From the NCBI RefSeq assembly GCF_002895435.1, contig NZ_POYJ01000003.1, forward strand, positions 62,001-126,000: a stretch of 64,000 bases of DNA, in the 5' to 3' direction. Source of the stretch: Aquimarina sediminis. GTDB taxonomy: Bacteria; Bacteroidota; Bacteroidia; Flavobacteriales; Flavobacteriaceae. The first letter of the stretch is position 1; each line of letters opens with the position of its first letter. The translations under genes and the position numbers were made by a program. This document shows positions 17,822-26,292 of this stretch, in pieces. Under the pieces are notes generated by a model. It searched no databases and was not told the origin of the DNA. It saw only the letters and a list, made by a program, of their open reading frames with translations.

Positions 17822-20212
17822 TTAATTACTTTGAATTGCGGCAGAGGCATTGTCAAGAGATTTAATGGTGTCCGTACGAACCTCCTTTTCTTGATATTCT
17901 TCAATAGCAAAACTCTTTTTAATCACTATAGCATCATTTATAACAAAAGGTTTTGGCATCATGTATTTTTCTCTAACTGGGATAGAGAAATGTTCATTTT
18001 TTAGCAAGTCGTAAGAAGATTCGTATAAGATAAATTTTGGCAATGAATCTTTATGAAATTCCATTTGCAACTCTAAGGGTTCATTTTTGCTCACGTGATA
18101 GGTGAGCAGGTTGTGGTTCCACCTTTTTGTAAAAGCATTGTAAGTATCGTTAGAATAATCAAAATCAGTAGCTGTCTTTCCGTTTGCTTTTAGTGTATTA
18201 AAATTAAATAAGGTTTCTGTATACAAATCCACTCTTTGGATATCTCGTTGAGGAGCAATACATAGATCGAGGTATCGTAGATTACCTATAATTGTATCTT
18301 TACTAATATCTAATCTAGGTTGTTGAATGTTTTTAATAGGTGCTTGATTGGCATAAGCGAATGGTCTTCGGTATTTGCTGTATAGGGTATTAGTGTTGTA
18401 GGTTTCTGCAATGTTTTCTTCTGGATTGATGTAGTTTTTATTCCAGGAATCAAGAGTATGATCATAAGTAGCCCAAACGGCTTTATTTTGGTCTGTATCT
18501 AGTATGTAAACTAAACTGTTGGGTTTTTGTCGTTTCTCTGCAAAATCCGATTTTATATGTGCAGCAATTAGAAAAACTAGACTTAGCAAAAAACAAAAGT
18601 TACCATATAAACTTTTCCTTTTATAAAATCCAAATACGGGCACTAGCGCACCAAATAATAAAACTGTTAATACAGAGGATACAAAAAGAATCTTCAAGCC
18701 AAGTGCTACAGGGAAAGATGCAATAAAAGGAGACAGGATAAAGATAGCTGGCAAAGCCAATAGAACCATTAATAGTGAATTAGGTCTTTTTTGTCTTATC
18801 AATACAAATAAAGATATTAACCCAAATACTACAATTATTATAAAGTAACTAGCACCTTTGAGGTATAGGGCTGCCATGGTGCAAATAACTAACCATATAG
18901 ATAAAGGGGCTATTAATAAGCTTGCTTGGTTTTTACTTTTATTAAATTTGGCATATACTTTAAAGCAAATTCCCGTAGATAATAGAACAAAAACCGCAAT
19001 GTATTGATATCCATTATAAGTAAATCCATGTTGTATCTCACTATAATGAGGGTAGATAATATTAAGTAATTGCCAACTTCCGAAAGTTAGTCCTCCTGCA
19101 AGTACAAGACATAAAAGAAAAGCACCAAAGCCTGTAATGACTTCTTTAAAATTAATTTGATAAGCAAATTTTCCAAAAAGAATTAATACTATAAATAGGA
19201 TAATTGTAATAATTAATAAGGAATATATCCAGCTAAACGGGTATTTAATAAGGTTAAAAATGGGAGCATTGAAGTATATGTAATCCTGATCAGATTTAAG
19301 ATTATTTAGATCTATGTTAGAGAAATGTGTGAGTAGGGGCATAAGATAACTACCTTGGTGTTGTAGTGTATTTAGGTCCAGGTTTTGCCAAGTATCATTT
19401 GCTGTGTGATAATCAAAATGATCATCTATAAAAGCAAAATTAAACCCATCAATGTCTCCTTGTTCTCTTAGAACTGTAAGATCAGTGTCGTTAGGAAGCA
19501 TTTTATATATGCTGTATGCTAAAGAATTAGTAACCGGGTATTTCACTCCCGATTTAGAGAATTCCTCAATCATTTTCCCATTTTTCCCATTGGTCTCAAT
19601 AAGCATATAAGAATTACCTCCACTTCCTCTAGCTTCAAAATTAAGCGTAAGTCCGACATTTTTTGCCCAAGAATGGTTTTTTACAAATAAATCGGCACCA
19701 TTAAGACCTAGTTCTTCTCCATCGGTTATGCAAATAATAATATCATTTTTAGGAACTTTATTGGTAGCTAAATATGCTCTTATTCCTTCAATAATAGTAG
19801 CGACACCACTTCCTGCATCACTGGCACCATAAGAGGAATGCGGTGAACTGTCGTAGTGAGACATAAGTACTAAGGATTTTGCATTAGTACTACCTTTGAT
19901 TTTAGCAATAATATTTTGTGGTTTGCTAATGGCTCCACTTTTGGACACAGAAATACCTTCTTGTACCTCAGGTTGCAACCCTAATTTTTTAAACTCATTG
20001 AGAATGTATGTTCTGACATCCTCGTGTGCCAGACTACCTACATAATGAGATTCTTTAGAGATATTTTTTACATGTTCTAATGCTCGAAATGTGGAAAACT
20101 CTTGTTTTGGCGTTTCGAGATCAGTGATTCGTTGTGGTTTGCTGCTGTAAAATGTATATAATAATGAGGCTATAATAAGAAGAAACGTAAGCAGTGAGGG
20201 AAACTTTCGCAT
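17822..20212 (-). CDS. Multi-pass membrane M28-family metallopeptidase
   Basis: Predicted di-zinc exopeptidase anchored in the membrane, 796 residues from the ATG at 20212. A longer frame to 20305 exists, but its extra residues have no signal character. An N-terminal membrane helix (FPSLLTFLLIIASLLYTFY) is followed by the M28 catalytic domain. Its metal-site motifs are SHYDSSPHSS, GASDAGSGVAT, DGEELGLNGADLF and FIDDHFDYHTANDT. The C-terminal half has about eight hydrophobic helices and then a soluble domain, an arrangement like eukaryotic vacuolar/ER membrane M28 proteases. The active site probably faces the periplasm. Substrates are unknown. Confidence 0.85.
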   Translation of the reverse strand: MRKFPSLLTFLLIIASLLYTFYSSKPQRITDLETPKQEFSTFRALEHVKNISKESHYVGSLAHEDVRTYILNEFKKLGLQPEVQEGISVSKSGAISKPQNIIAKIKGSTNAKSLVLMSHYDSSPHSSYGASDAGSGVATIIEGIRAYLATNKVPKNDIIICITDGEELGLNGADLFVKNHSWAKNVGLTLNFEARGSGGNSYMLIETNGKNGKMIEEFSKSGVKYPVTNSLAYSIYKMLPNDTDLTVLREQGDIDGFNFAFIDDHFDYHTANDTWQNLDLNTLQHQGSYLMPLLTHFSNIDLNNLKSDQDYIYFNAPIFNLIKYPFSWIYSLLIITIILFIVLILFGKFAYQINFKEVITGFGAFLLCLVLAGGLTFGSWQLLNIIYPHYSEIQHGFTYNGYQYIAVFVLLSTGICFKVYAKFNKSKNQASLLIAPLSIWLVICTMAALYLKGASYFIIIVVFGLISLFVLIRQKRPNSLLMVLLALPAIFILSPFIASFPVALGLKILFVSSVLTVLLFGALVPVFGFYKRKSLYGNFCFLLSLVFLIAAHIKSDFAEKRQKPNSLVYILDTDQNKAVWATYDHTLDSWNKNYINPEENIAETYNTNTLYSKYRRPFAYANQAPIKNIQQPRLDISKDTIIGNLRYLDLCIAPQRDIQRVDLYTETLFNFNTLKANGKTATDFDYSNDTYNAFTKRWNHNLLTYHVSKNEPLELQMEFHKDSLPKFILYESSYDLLKNEHFSIPVREKYMMPKPFVINDAIVIKKSFAIEEYQEKEVRTDTIKSLDNASAAIQSN

Positions 20213-20369
20213 ATGTGTGTATTGGTTTAGGTTAAAGGTAAGAAATAAGCTACAATTATTAAACAGATCCTTTCCAAAATGACAATTGCTGGTTGCAACC
20301 AACAATCAAAAATGATACTTATTAAAGTATAAAAATAGGACTTTAATTGAATAAAAGTAAGAGTCTTGC

Positions 20370-20400
20370 TTGAATAAGTTATTGTAAATCATTATATTTA
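20370..20400 (+). promoter_or_regulatory. Promoter of the CBS-domain gene
   Basis: TTG at 20370-20372, a 20-base spacer and TATATTTA at 20393-20400 fit TTG-N20-TAnnTTTG with one mismatch in the last base. It lies 24 bases upstream of the ATG at 20425. Confidence 0.55.
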
Positions 20401-20424
20401 AGAATCACTAAATTGCTAAATATT

Positions 20425-20895
20425 ATGGGAATAATCAGTTTTCAGGGAGCTCGCTCCAAGACAAAGAAGCAGGATGAGACACCAATAAAGGTTTCGGATT
20501 ATATGACAAAAGACTTGATAACATTTAGTCCCACTCAGTCGGTTATGGAGGTTATAGAGACTTTAGTAAAGCATAAAATATCAGGAGGACCTGTAGTTGA
20601 TAATAATAACCAATTACTGGGTATTATATCTGAAGGAGATTGTATAAAGCAACTAAATGAAAGCCGTTATTATAATATGCCTATTGAAGATGCCAGAGTA
20701 GAAAAATTTATGGTTAAGGATGTAGAAACTATTGATGGTAATTTGAATATTTTTGATGCTGCAAATAAGTTTATTCAGACCAAAAGGAGGCGTTTTCCAA
20801 TTTTGGAAGATGGTAAATTGGTTGGACAAATAAGTCAAAAGGATGTGATGAAAGCGGCATTAAAAATGAATAGCCAACACTGGAGAGATGTGTAA
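20425..20895 (+). CDS. CBS-domain pair protein
   Basis: Small cytosolic protein of 156 residues made of two CBS motifs. The first (YMTKDLITFSPTQSVMEVIE...GGPVVDNNNQLLGIISEGDCIK) spans about residues 25-85. The second (FMVKDVETIDGNLNIFDAA...RRRFPILEDGKLVGQISQKDVMKA) spans about 95-150. Such pairs bind adenine nucleotides and act as energy sensors or as regulatory partners. No catalytic domain is attached. The ATG at 20425 is chosen over a TTG four codons upstream because it fits the promoter spacing. Confidence 0.88.
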   Translation: MGIISFQGARSKTKKQDETPIKVSDYMTKDLITFSPTQSVMEVIETLVKHKISGGPVVDNNNQLLGIISEGDCIKQLNESRYYNMPIEDARVEKFMVKDVETIDGNLNIFDAANKFIQTKRRRFPILEDGKLVGQISQKDVMKAALKMNSQHWRDV

Positions 20896-20925
20896 AAGTG
20901 TCCATCTTTAAATAAATAGGCTCTC

Positions 20926-21483
20926 TTAGTTATGGTTAGGAGAGTCCACTATTTTTGTTTCAAAACCATCAATACTAAGAGCATTTTTCTCCTTCCGGTA
21001 ATTTTCTAAACGCTCTTCTCCCTGTTTTTCTGACCATGACTTTAGTTGTATTCTTTCTTCTTTAAAATCCATAAAAGGTACTGCGTATCCACAAGATGTT
21101 TGTACCATGTCTACTTGCATTTCTATAATTTGTCGAGAGCCAGTAATTTTTGGAAACAAATCAATATAGTTCTGGTATTCTTTATCTCGTTGATGAAATA
21201 TGCTGGCTTTACCATAAAGTCGTAATATCATGGGTTTTCCTTCAAAAGCACAAAATAGAATGGTCATTCTATTGTTTTTTAGAAGATGAGCTGCTGTTTC
21301 ATTTCCACTTCCTGTTAGGTTGAGCCAAACTACCTTATTAGCCTCCAGTACCCGAAATGTATCCATTCCTTTAGGGGATATATTGACTTGTCCTTCAGTA
21401 GCTGCTGTTCCTACGAAGAAAATCTTTTGATTTTCAATAAATGCTTTTAAGTCTGAGTTAATTTCTGATACTATTTTTCCCAT
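20926..21483 (-). CDS. Pyridoxamine 5'-phosphate oxidase-family protein
   Basis: FMN-binding split-barrel protein of 185 residues. The N-terminal half carries the family pattern FVGTAATEGQVNISPKGMDTFRVLEANKVVWLNLTGSGNETAAHLLKNNR, in which the SPKG and the TGSGNET loop contact the FMN phosphate. The C-terminal part (QTSCGYAVPFMDFKEER) matches a group of PPOX proteins of unknown substrate that are common in Bacteroidota. Vitamin B6 synthesis is not implied. It may reduce or bind a flavin, haem or F420-like cofactor. It is transcribed in the same direction as the next three genes. Confidence 0.8.
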   Translation of the reverse strand: MGKIVSEINSDLKAFIENQKIFFVGTAATEGQVNISPKGMDTFRVLEANKVVWLNLTGSGNETAAHLLKNNRMTILFCAFEGKPMILRLYGKASIFHQRDKEYQNYIDLFPKITGSRQIIEMQVDMVQTSCGYAVPFMDFKEERIQLKSWSEKQGEERLENYRKEKNALSIDGFETKIVDSPNHN

Positions 21484-21531
21484 TTTTAAGTAAGATTTAG
21501 TTTAATCTTTGTGCGTGTCTAAGAAGTTCTG

Positions 21532-21879
21532 CTAATCTCTTTTTACAACTGCATAGAAGTCATTCTCTAGTTTGAGATATCCCTGGTCATATATAAAATA
21601 ATAGGTATTGCCTGTTTTGGTTACATATATACTGGTGAAATGTTGAAAGTCAAAACCCTTTGCCATTAATTTGGTTTTGGTAGTTTTTGTTTTTCCTTTT
21701 GGATTTAGTTCTTCAAGAATACGATAGTTTTTACGTAATAGGTTGTTGATATTGCGTATTAGGTTTTTACTATCCTTATTGAGTTGATTGTTGTATGCAT
21801 TACGGCAGTAATCACTACAGAACCTTTTATCTGCTCTACCAACGATTTTATCACTACATACCGGGCATTCTTTTTGCAT
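21532..21879 (-). CDS. Small zinc-ribbon protein of unknown function
   Basis: 115 residues. The N-terminus carries a four-cysteine site, CPVC followed by FCSDYC, which should bind zinc. The following RNAYNNQLN resembles the 'MYND/DUF2116-like' ribbon plus helix seen in small bacterial regulators. The middle is a basic helix (LIRNINNLLRKNYRILEEL). The C-terminal 50 residues form short strands ending in YLKLENDFYAVVKRD. It is found alone in many flavobacteria and may bind nucleic acid or protein. No membrane segment or signal peptide is visible. Confidence 0.7.
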   Translation of the reverse strand: MQKECPVCSDKIVGRADKRFCSDYCRNAYNNQLNKDSKNLIRNINNLLRKNYRILEELNPKGKTKTTKTKLMAKGFDFQHFTSIYVTKTGNTYYFIYDQGYLKLENDFYAVVKRD

Positions 21880-21962
21880 TAACTACTGCTTTATTGTTTA
21901 ATTTGACGTTAGATGTATGAAAGATACAATATTATCCGTTTACAAATGATTAACATCAAATG

Positions 21963-22865
21963 TTAAAAGAAAATATCCTGGGCTAATCTAAAGGTATTGG
22001 CATGTGCATCTATAATAATTTTGATATCTGGAGAGTAGCCACCTCCCATAGAACACATTATGGGTATATTCTGATCTTTTGCTGTTTGTAGCACAAAACG
22101 ATCTCTTTCTTCACAACCGGCTATTGTACATCCAAGTTTCCCTAATTTATCAGTACCTAATACGTCTACACCTGATAAGTAATATATAAAATCGGGTTTT
22201 TGATCTTTAACGAGCCGAGGAAGTGTCTCTTTTAGGATGTTCAGATATTCTTGATCTTCAGTATGATTAGCAAGTTCAATATCTAGGTTCGATTTTTCTT
22301 TTTTGAAAGGGTAATTATTTGCTCCATGCATAGAGAAGGTAAAGACTGTATTCTGGTCTTTAAAAATTTCTGCAGTTCCGTTGCCTTGATGCACATCAAG
22401 ATCGATGATCAATATCTTTTTTGCTAAACCTTGCCGTAAAAGATGTCGTGCGCCGATAGCCTGATCATTTAGCAGACAAAAGGCCTCTCCACGGTTAGTG
22501 TATGCATGATGGGTACCACCTGCAATATTCATTGCAATACCGTATTTTAATGCATATTCTGAAGCTTTAATGGTGCCGTCTGCAATAATCACTTCGCGAT
22601 CAACAAGTTCTTTTGATAAGGGAAAGCCTATTTTTCTTACTGATTTGGCGTCTAACGATAGTTCACGAAGACTTTTGTAATAACTTTGGGTATGAACTGC
22701 TAGAATGGGAGCTATATCTGGGATTTGAGGTGTAAAGAAGTTCTCTTCTATACAAGTGCCTTCATGAAGTAACTGTTTGGGTAACAATTCATATTTGATC
22801 ATTGGGAATCTGTGCCTTTCGGGCAAAGGATGTGTATAGATTGGATGGTATGCTATTTTGAGCAT
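21963..22865 (-). CDS. Histone deacetylase-superfamily hydrolase
   Basis: Zinc hydrolase of the HDAC / acetoin-utilisation / acetylpolyamine deacetylase superfamily, 300 residues. Conserved parts are the tandem His in GGTHHAYTNRGEAFCLLND, the zinc ligands in IIDLDVHQGNGTAEIF, the second Asp in LSGVDVLGTDKLGKL, and GGGYSPD near the C-terminus. The substrate may be an acetylated polyamine, lysine or small molecule and cannot be set from sequence. The start is 10 bases downstream of the preceding minus-strand gene, so the two are probably co-transcribed. Confidence 0.88.
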   Translation of the reverse strand: MLKIAYHPIYTHPLPERHRFPMIKYELLPKQLLHEGTCIEENFFTPQIPDIAPILAVHTQSYYKSLRELSLDAKSVRKIGFPLSKELVDREVIIADGTIKASEYALKYGIAMNIAGGTHHAYTNRGEAFCLLNDQAIGARHLLRQGLAKKILIIDLDVHQGNGTAEIFKDQNTVFTFSMHGANNYPFKKEKSNLDIELANHTEDQEYLNILKETLPRLVKDQKPDFIYYLSGVDVLGTDKLGKLGCTIAGCEERDRFVLQTAKDQNIPIMCSMGGGYSPDIKIIIDAHANTFRLAQDIFF

Positions 22866-22875
22866 TAATCAGTAG

Positions 22876-24381
22876 TTATTCTTCAAATTTAAATAATAAA
22901 AGCTTACCTTCTTTTGCGTTTAAGAAATTGTAATGGAGTTTATTATTGTGAGTAAAAATGTTTACTGCTCTGGGATTTTCTAAAGAATCTTCAAAATCAT
23001 TAATTATATCAAATTTATTAAGCGGGATTTCGCCCTCGACATGTTCAAAATCTTGATCAAAAAGACAATTGATGTAGATGGATTTAGTGGCGCTATAGGA
23101 GTAATAATTATAGTACGTAGGATTAAAATGAGTAAATGTTGGTGTAGGGTTAACAGCTACCACTCCTGCTCCTAGTGGAACTCCTCCAATAACTCCAGCA
23201 GCAATTGCCATACCTGTAGTTGGATTGTATTCTTTTGTACCTCCTAGGACAACAGAGTATAAATCATTTGTTTTATACACTGAGATTCCAAGATTAGCAA
23301 ATGAAATCTTCTTCAAAAACTGAGAAGTTTTTTTTAGTTCTCTAGTATTATCAATTTTAACACCAAAGGAGCCAATACCAATTTTTTCTTGGATTATTGA
23401 AGAGTTTTTAAAAAGGATTGAGTCTTCTTTTTCTATGGTATAATCTCTAATAGTTGTGTCAGTTTCAAGATCAATAATTTTAAAATTCATTATCTTACTA
23501 GAACTGGCTATTTGGAAGAGTTTACTATCGAATAAATAGGAGTTATTTTTTTTGTACACCTTTCTTTCCGTTGATACTTTATTATAGAATTTGTATAACA
23601 TCTTAAAAGTGTCTAAGTTGATATAGACTAAATCCGTTTTACTGGGGTTATTGTCAAAGCTAAAAATAACCTTATTATCTATTTGATAAATTTTTATTTT
23701 CTCGGATGTTGTTTCTATTACGTTTGGATTTTTAGATTCTATTTTGGTAACTCCCTGAATGTAATCACTATATGAGTTGTTATTTCTGGTAAGAAGGGAG
23801 TAGACTGTAGATATGATTGAAGATCCAGGAATTCTTGGAAATTCTACCTCCTTTAAAGATAAGGTGTGTCTTTGTGGGTTAAAGCTCGTGTCAAATTTAT
23901 AAATATTAAGAAGAGAAGACCTTTTGGTTATTGAAAACAAATAGATTTCGTTATTGTAAACAATGCCATCAATAAGCAATTCTTTTTTTAACTTAAAATC
24001 CAGTTTTTTCTCAGAGACCTTTTTGTTTTTAATATTAAATTGTAAAACCCCGAATTTAGACTCGTTGTAATTTGTGAAAAGTATAGAGTATGTGTTTTCC
24101 TTAATCTGATACCCCAAAAGATGCCTGTATTTTGCAGGTAATGGCTCTCCTTTTATTCTAGCTTTTTCTTGATACAAACTGTCCATTAAGATTCCTTGCA
24201 CGGATTTTCTTTCAGCTAGAATTAACATCAAATCCTCATTCTTTTGATCCGGTAAAGCAAAAGTTTCATTTCTGTTACTATTTGGTTTTAAAAATGCGTT
24301 ATCAATTTCGAAAACTTTTTCCTGCGAAAAAATTGAGGTAATAGAAAAAGAAAGTAGAAGTAGGACGATGATTTTTTTCAT
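22876..24381 (-). CDS. Unknown exported protein
   Basis: I do not recognise this protein of 501 residues. It has a clear signal peptide (IIVLLLLSFSITSIFSQ) and no lipobox. Most of the chain is predicted beta-strand with repeated YLF/IYK-type strands (NNEIYLFSITKR, DNKVIFSFDN), suggesting a beta-propeller-like fold. Near residues 390-430 there is a Gly/Ala-rich hydrophobic stretch (MAIAAGVIGGVPLGAGVV) followed by PTPTFTHFNPTYYNYYS. This could be a membrane-active or buried hairpin. It lies directly upstream of the HDAC-fold gene on the same strand, separated by 10 bases. Confidence 0.7.
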   Translation of the reverse strand: MKKIIVLLLLSFSITSIFSQEKVFEIDNAFLKPNSNRNETFALPDQKNEDLMLILAERKSVQGILMDSLYQEKARIKGEPLPAKYRHLLGYQIKENTYSILFTNYNESKFGVLQFNIKNKKVSEKKLDFKLKKELLIDGIVYNNEIYLFSITKRSSLLNIYKFDTSFNPQRHTLSLKEVEFPRIPGSSIISTVYSLLTRNNNSYSDYIQGVTKIESKNPNVIETTSEKIKIYQIDNKVIFSFDNNPSKTDLVYINLDTFKMLYKFYNKVSTERKVYKKNNSYLFDSKLFQIASSSKIMNFKIIDLETDTTIRDYTIEKEDSILFKNSSIIQEKIGIGSFGVKIDNTRELKKTSQFLKKISFANLGISVYKTNDLYSVVLGGTKEYNPTTGMAIAAGVIGGVPLGAGVVAVNPTPTFTHFNPTYYNYYSYSATKSIYINCLFDQDFEHVEGEIPLNKFDIINDFEDSLENPRAVNIFTHNNKLHYNFLNAKEGKLLLFKFEE

Positions 24382-24517
24382 ACAAGAATGAGTGTGTTAA
24401 CAAGGCAATAATATTAATTGATCCATATCTCAATATTTTGCCAATTTGGATTAGGGTTTAGTAATATAGTTTTTGCTTTATTTACAAAATGTTATTCTTT
24501 ATGATTAAAGGCGTTTC

Positions 24518-26044
24518 TTATAGACAGTTTGTTGAATACGTTGCTGTAGAAGGAATGCTCCAATCCACATTATTATTTGCATCTGTTACATTATCAACTT
24601 GAACGCATAACATGTTATTATCACTATCAATCTGTAGTTCTGTTAAATTAGAATTATTATTAATATTTACTATAACTAGTTGAGGGTTAGAGTAACAAAC
24701 TAACTTTTCTAAATTTGTATTGTTTGAGAGATCTAATTTTTTAAGATTAAAATTTCTATAAGTTTCGAAATGTTTTAAATTAATAAATGATTCAATTCCA
24801 GTATATTCGCTAATTCCTGTTTGACTTATCCCATCTGCTCCAATTATAAGATTTGTTATTAATTTAGCATAATGCATTGGTATTTTCCCGTCTTCGGGAA
24901 TATTGTCGTAATTGGCTAATTTTTTCTCAAAATTTAGGTCAGGTATAGAGGTATATGTTACAGGGGTACTGCAATCTTCTGAGAAGATAGTGTGGGATTC
25001 GATCACCCATGGAATTGTATTATTCATACTTTTGGATAATGCTTCTTCTACATTGTCAACTTGTATACAACTTAGGTTTGGATTAGGTTTTGTGTGAATA
25101 AGATGAAGATTAGATGAAATAGACCCAAGATTTAGATGCTCAAGTAAGTTGTTTCCGCATTGTAATTCTTGTAGGTTTATGTTCTTTGAAAGATTAAGTC
25201 TTTTGATTTTATTTTGACTGCATACAAGAAACTTGAGAGCTACGAAGTCCTCAATTCCTGTGAGGTCCTCAATTTTTTTATCGGCAATAAATAATGATGT
25301 TAATGTATTAATAAGTTGAGTTGGAACTTGATTATCATTTGGAATGTCATCATATTGGGATAGGGCAATCTCAAAGTTTGGATCTACGATTTTAGTATAA
25401 TCAAATGGAGGAAGATTATTACAATCATCTGCAATGTAACGTGCGCTATTATCTTTACTCCAACTTGAAAGAATGGGAGCGTTAGTGTCATCAACAGCAA
25501 TACACCTTAACAGGGTGTTAGAATTAACGTGCATTTCTGATAAAAAAGAGTTGGCGTTGTTTCTAAGATCGATAGAGGTAAGTTTGTTGTTATTGAGGGC
25601 TACCAAGCTTAATAACTGGTTGTTGTTTTTTAAATCTAAAACATTAATACTAGTTTTTGAACAAGTTATTTTTTTAAGACCTGTATTTTTTGAAACATCA
25701 ATACTAATTATAGGATTGTTTGATAGATCTAGTTCCTTGATTTTTTGATTAGAGGAGATATCTATTTTTGTTAGTAAATTGTTAGCACAGATTAACACAT
25801 TTAGTTCAGTAAAGTGTTTGATTCCAGTTAGTGATGTTATACCCTTTGAGGATAGGTCTAATGTTTTTAGTCTATTAATCTCATTCGTGGGAACTTTTCC
25901 GTCATTAGATATATCATCATATTGTGACAAAGCAAGCTCAAACTTTGGGTCTGGAATTATAGTATATTGGATGTTAGAATCATCATCACTTGAGCAATTA
26001 AATAATATACCTCCTAGGAAGCAAAATAGCAACAACTTTTTCAT
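24518..26044 (-). CDS. Lipoprotein with leucine-rich repeats
   Basis: Surface or periplasmic lipoprotein of 508 residues. The signal peptide LLLFCFLGGILFNC gives the lipid-modified Cys, followed by SSDDDSN, an acidic tail typical of lipoproteins exported to the surface in Bacteroidota. Three modules begin with the same cap (for example IPDPKFELALSQYDDI, VDPNFEIALSQYDDI and IPDLNFEKKLANYDNI). Each continues into leucine-rich repeats (LDLSSKGITSLTGIKHF, LKKLDLSNNTNLEKL) and closes with a CIQVD or CVQVD strand. LRRs of this sort bind proteins. The partner is unknown. Confidence 0.83.
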   Translation of the reverse strand: MKKLLLFCFLGGILFNCSSDDDSNIQYTIIPDPKFELALSQYDDISNDGKVPTNEINRLKTLDLSSKGITSLTGIKHFTELNVLICANNLLTKIDISSNQKIKELDLSNNPIISIDVSKNTGLKKITCSKTSINVLDLKNNNQLLSLVALNNNKLTSIDLRNNANSFLSEMHVNSNTLLRCIAVDDTNAPILSSWSKDNSARYIADDCNNLPPFDYTKIVDPNFEIALSQYDDIPNDNQVPTQLINTLTSLFIADKKIEDLTGIEDFVALKFLVCSQNKIKRLNLSKNINLQELQCGNNLLEHLNLGSISSNLHLIHTKPNPNLSCIQVDNVEEALSKSMNNTIPWVIESHTIFSEDCSTPVTYTSIPDLNFEKKLANYDNIPEDGKIPMHYAKLITNLIIGADGISQTGISEYTGIESFINLKHFETYRNFNLKKLDLSNNTNLEKLVCYSNPQLVIVNINNNSNLTELQIDSDNNMLCVQVDNVTDANNNVDWSIPSTATYSTNCL

Positions 26045-26292
26045 AAGTAAACATTTTTTTAATATTAGCTAAAACCTTCATACAATTTTATTCTTGTTAT
26101 GGGGTCAATGGTATATGACTTTTCCTTTGTAAAGAATAATTATACTTATTTTAGTGATATTTCAGGTTTTTATTAGGATCATTATTAGTATATGTTAGAA
26201 CTAACTAAAATGTTACCCAATCTTCGCAGATTTATTTTATTGTAAAAAAAATAATAAAATGTACTTTTCAAAAAAAGAGTTAAAATAGAATC

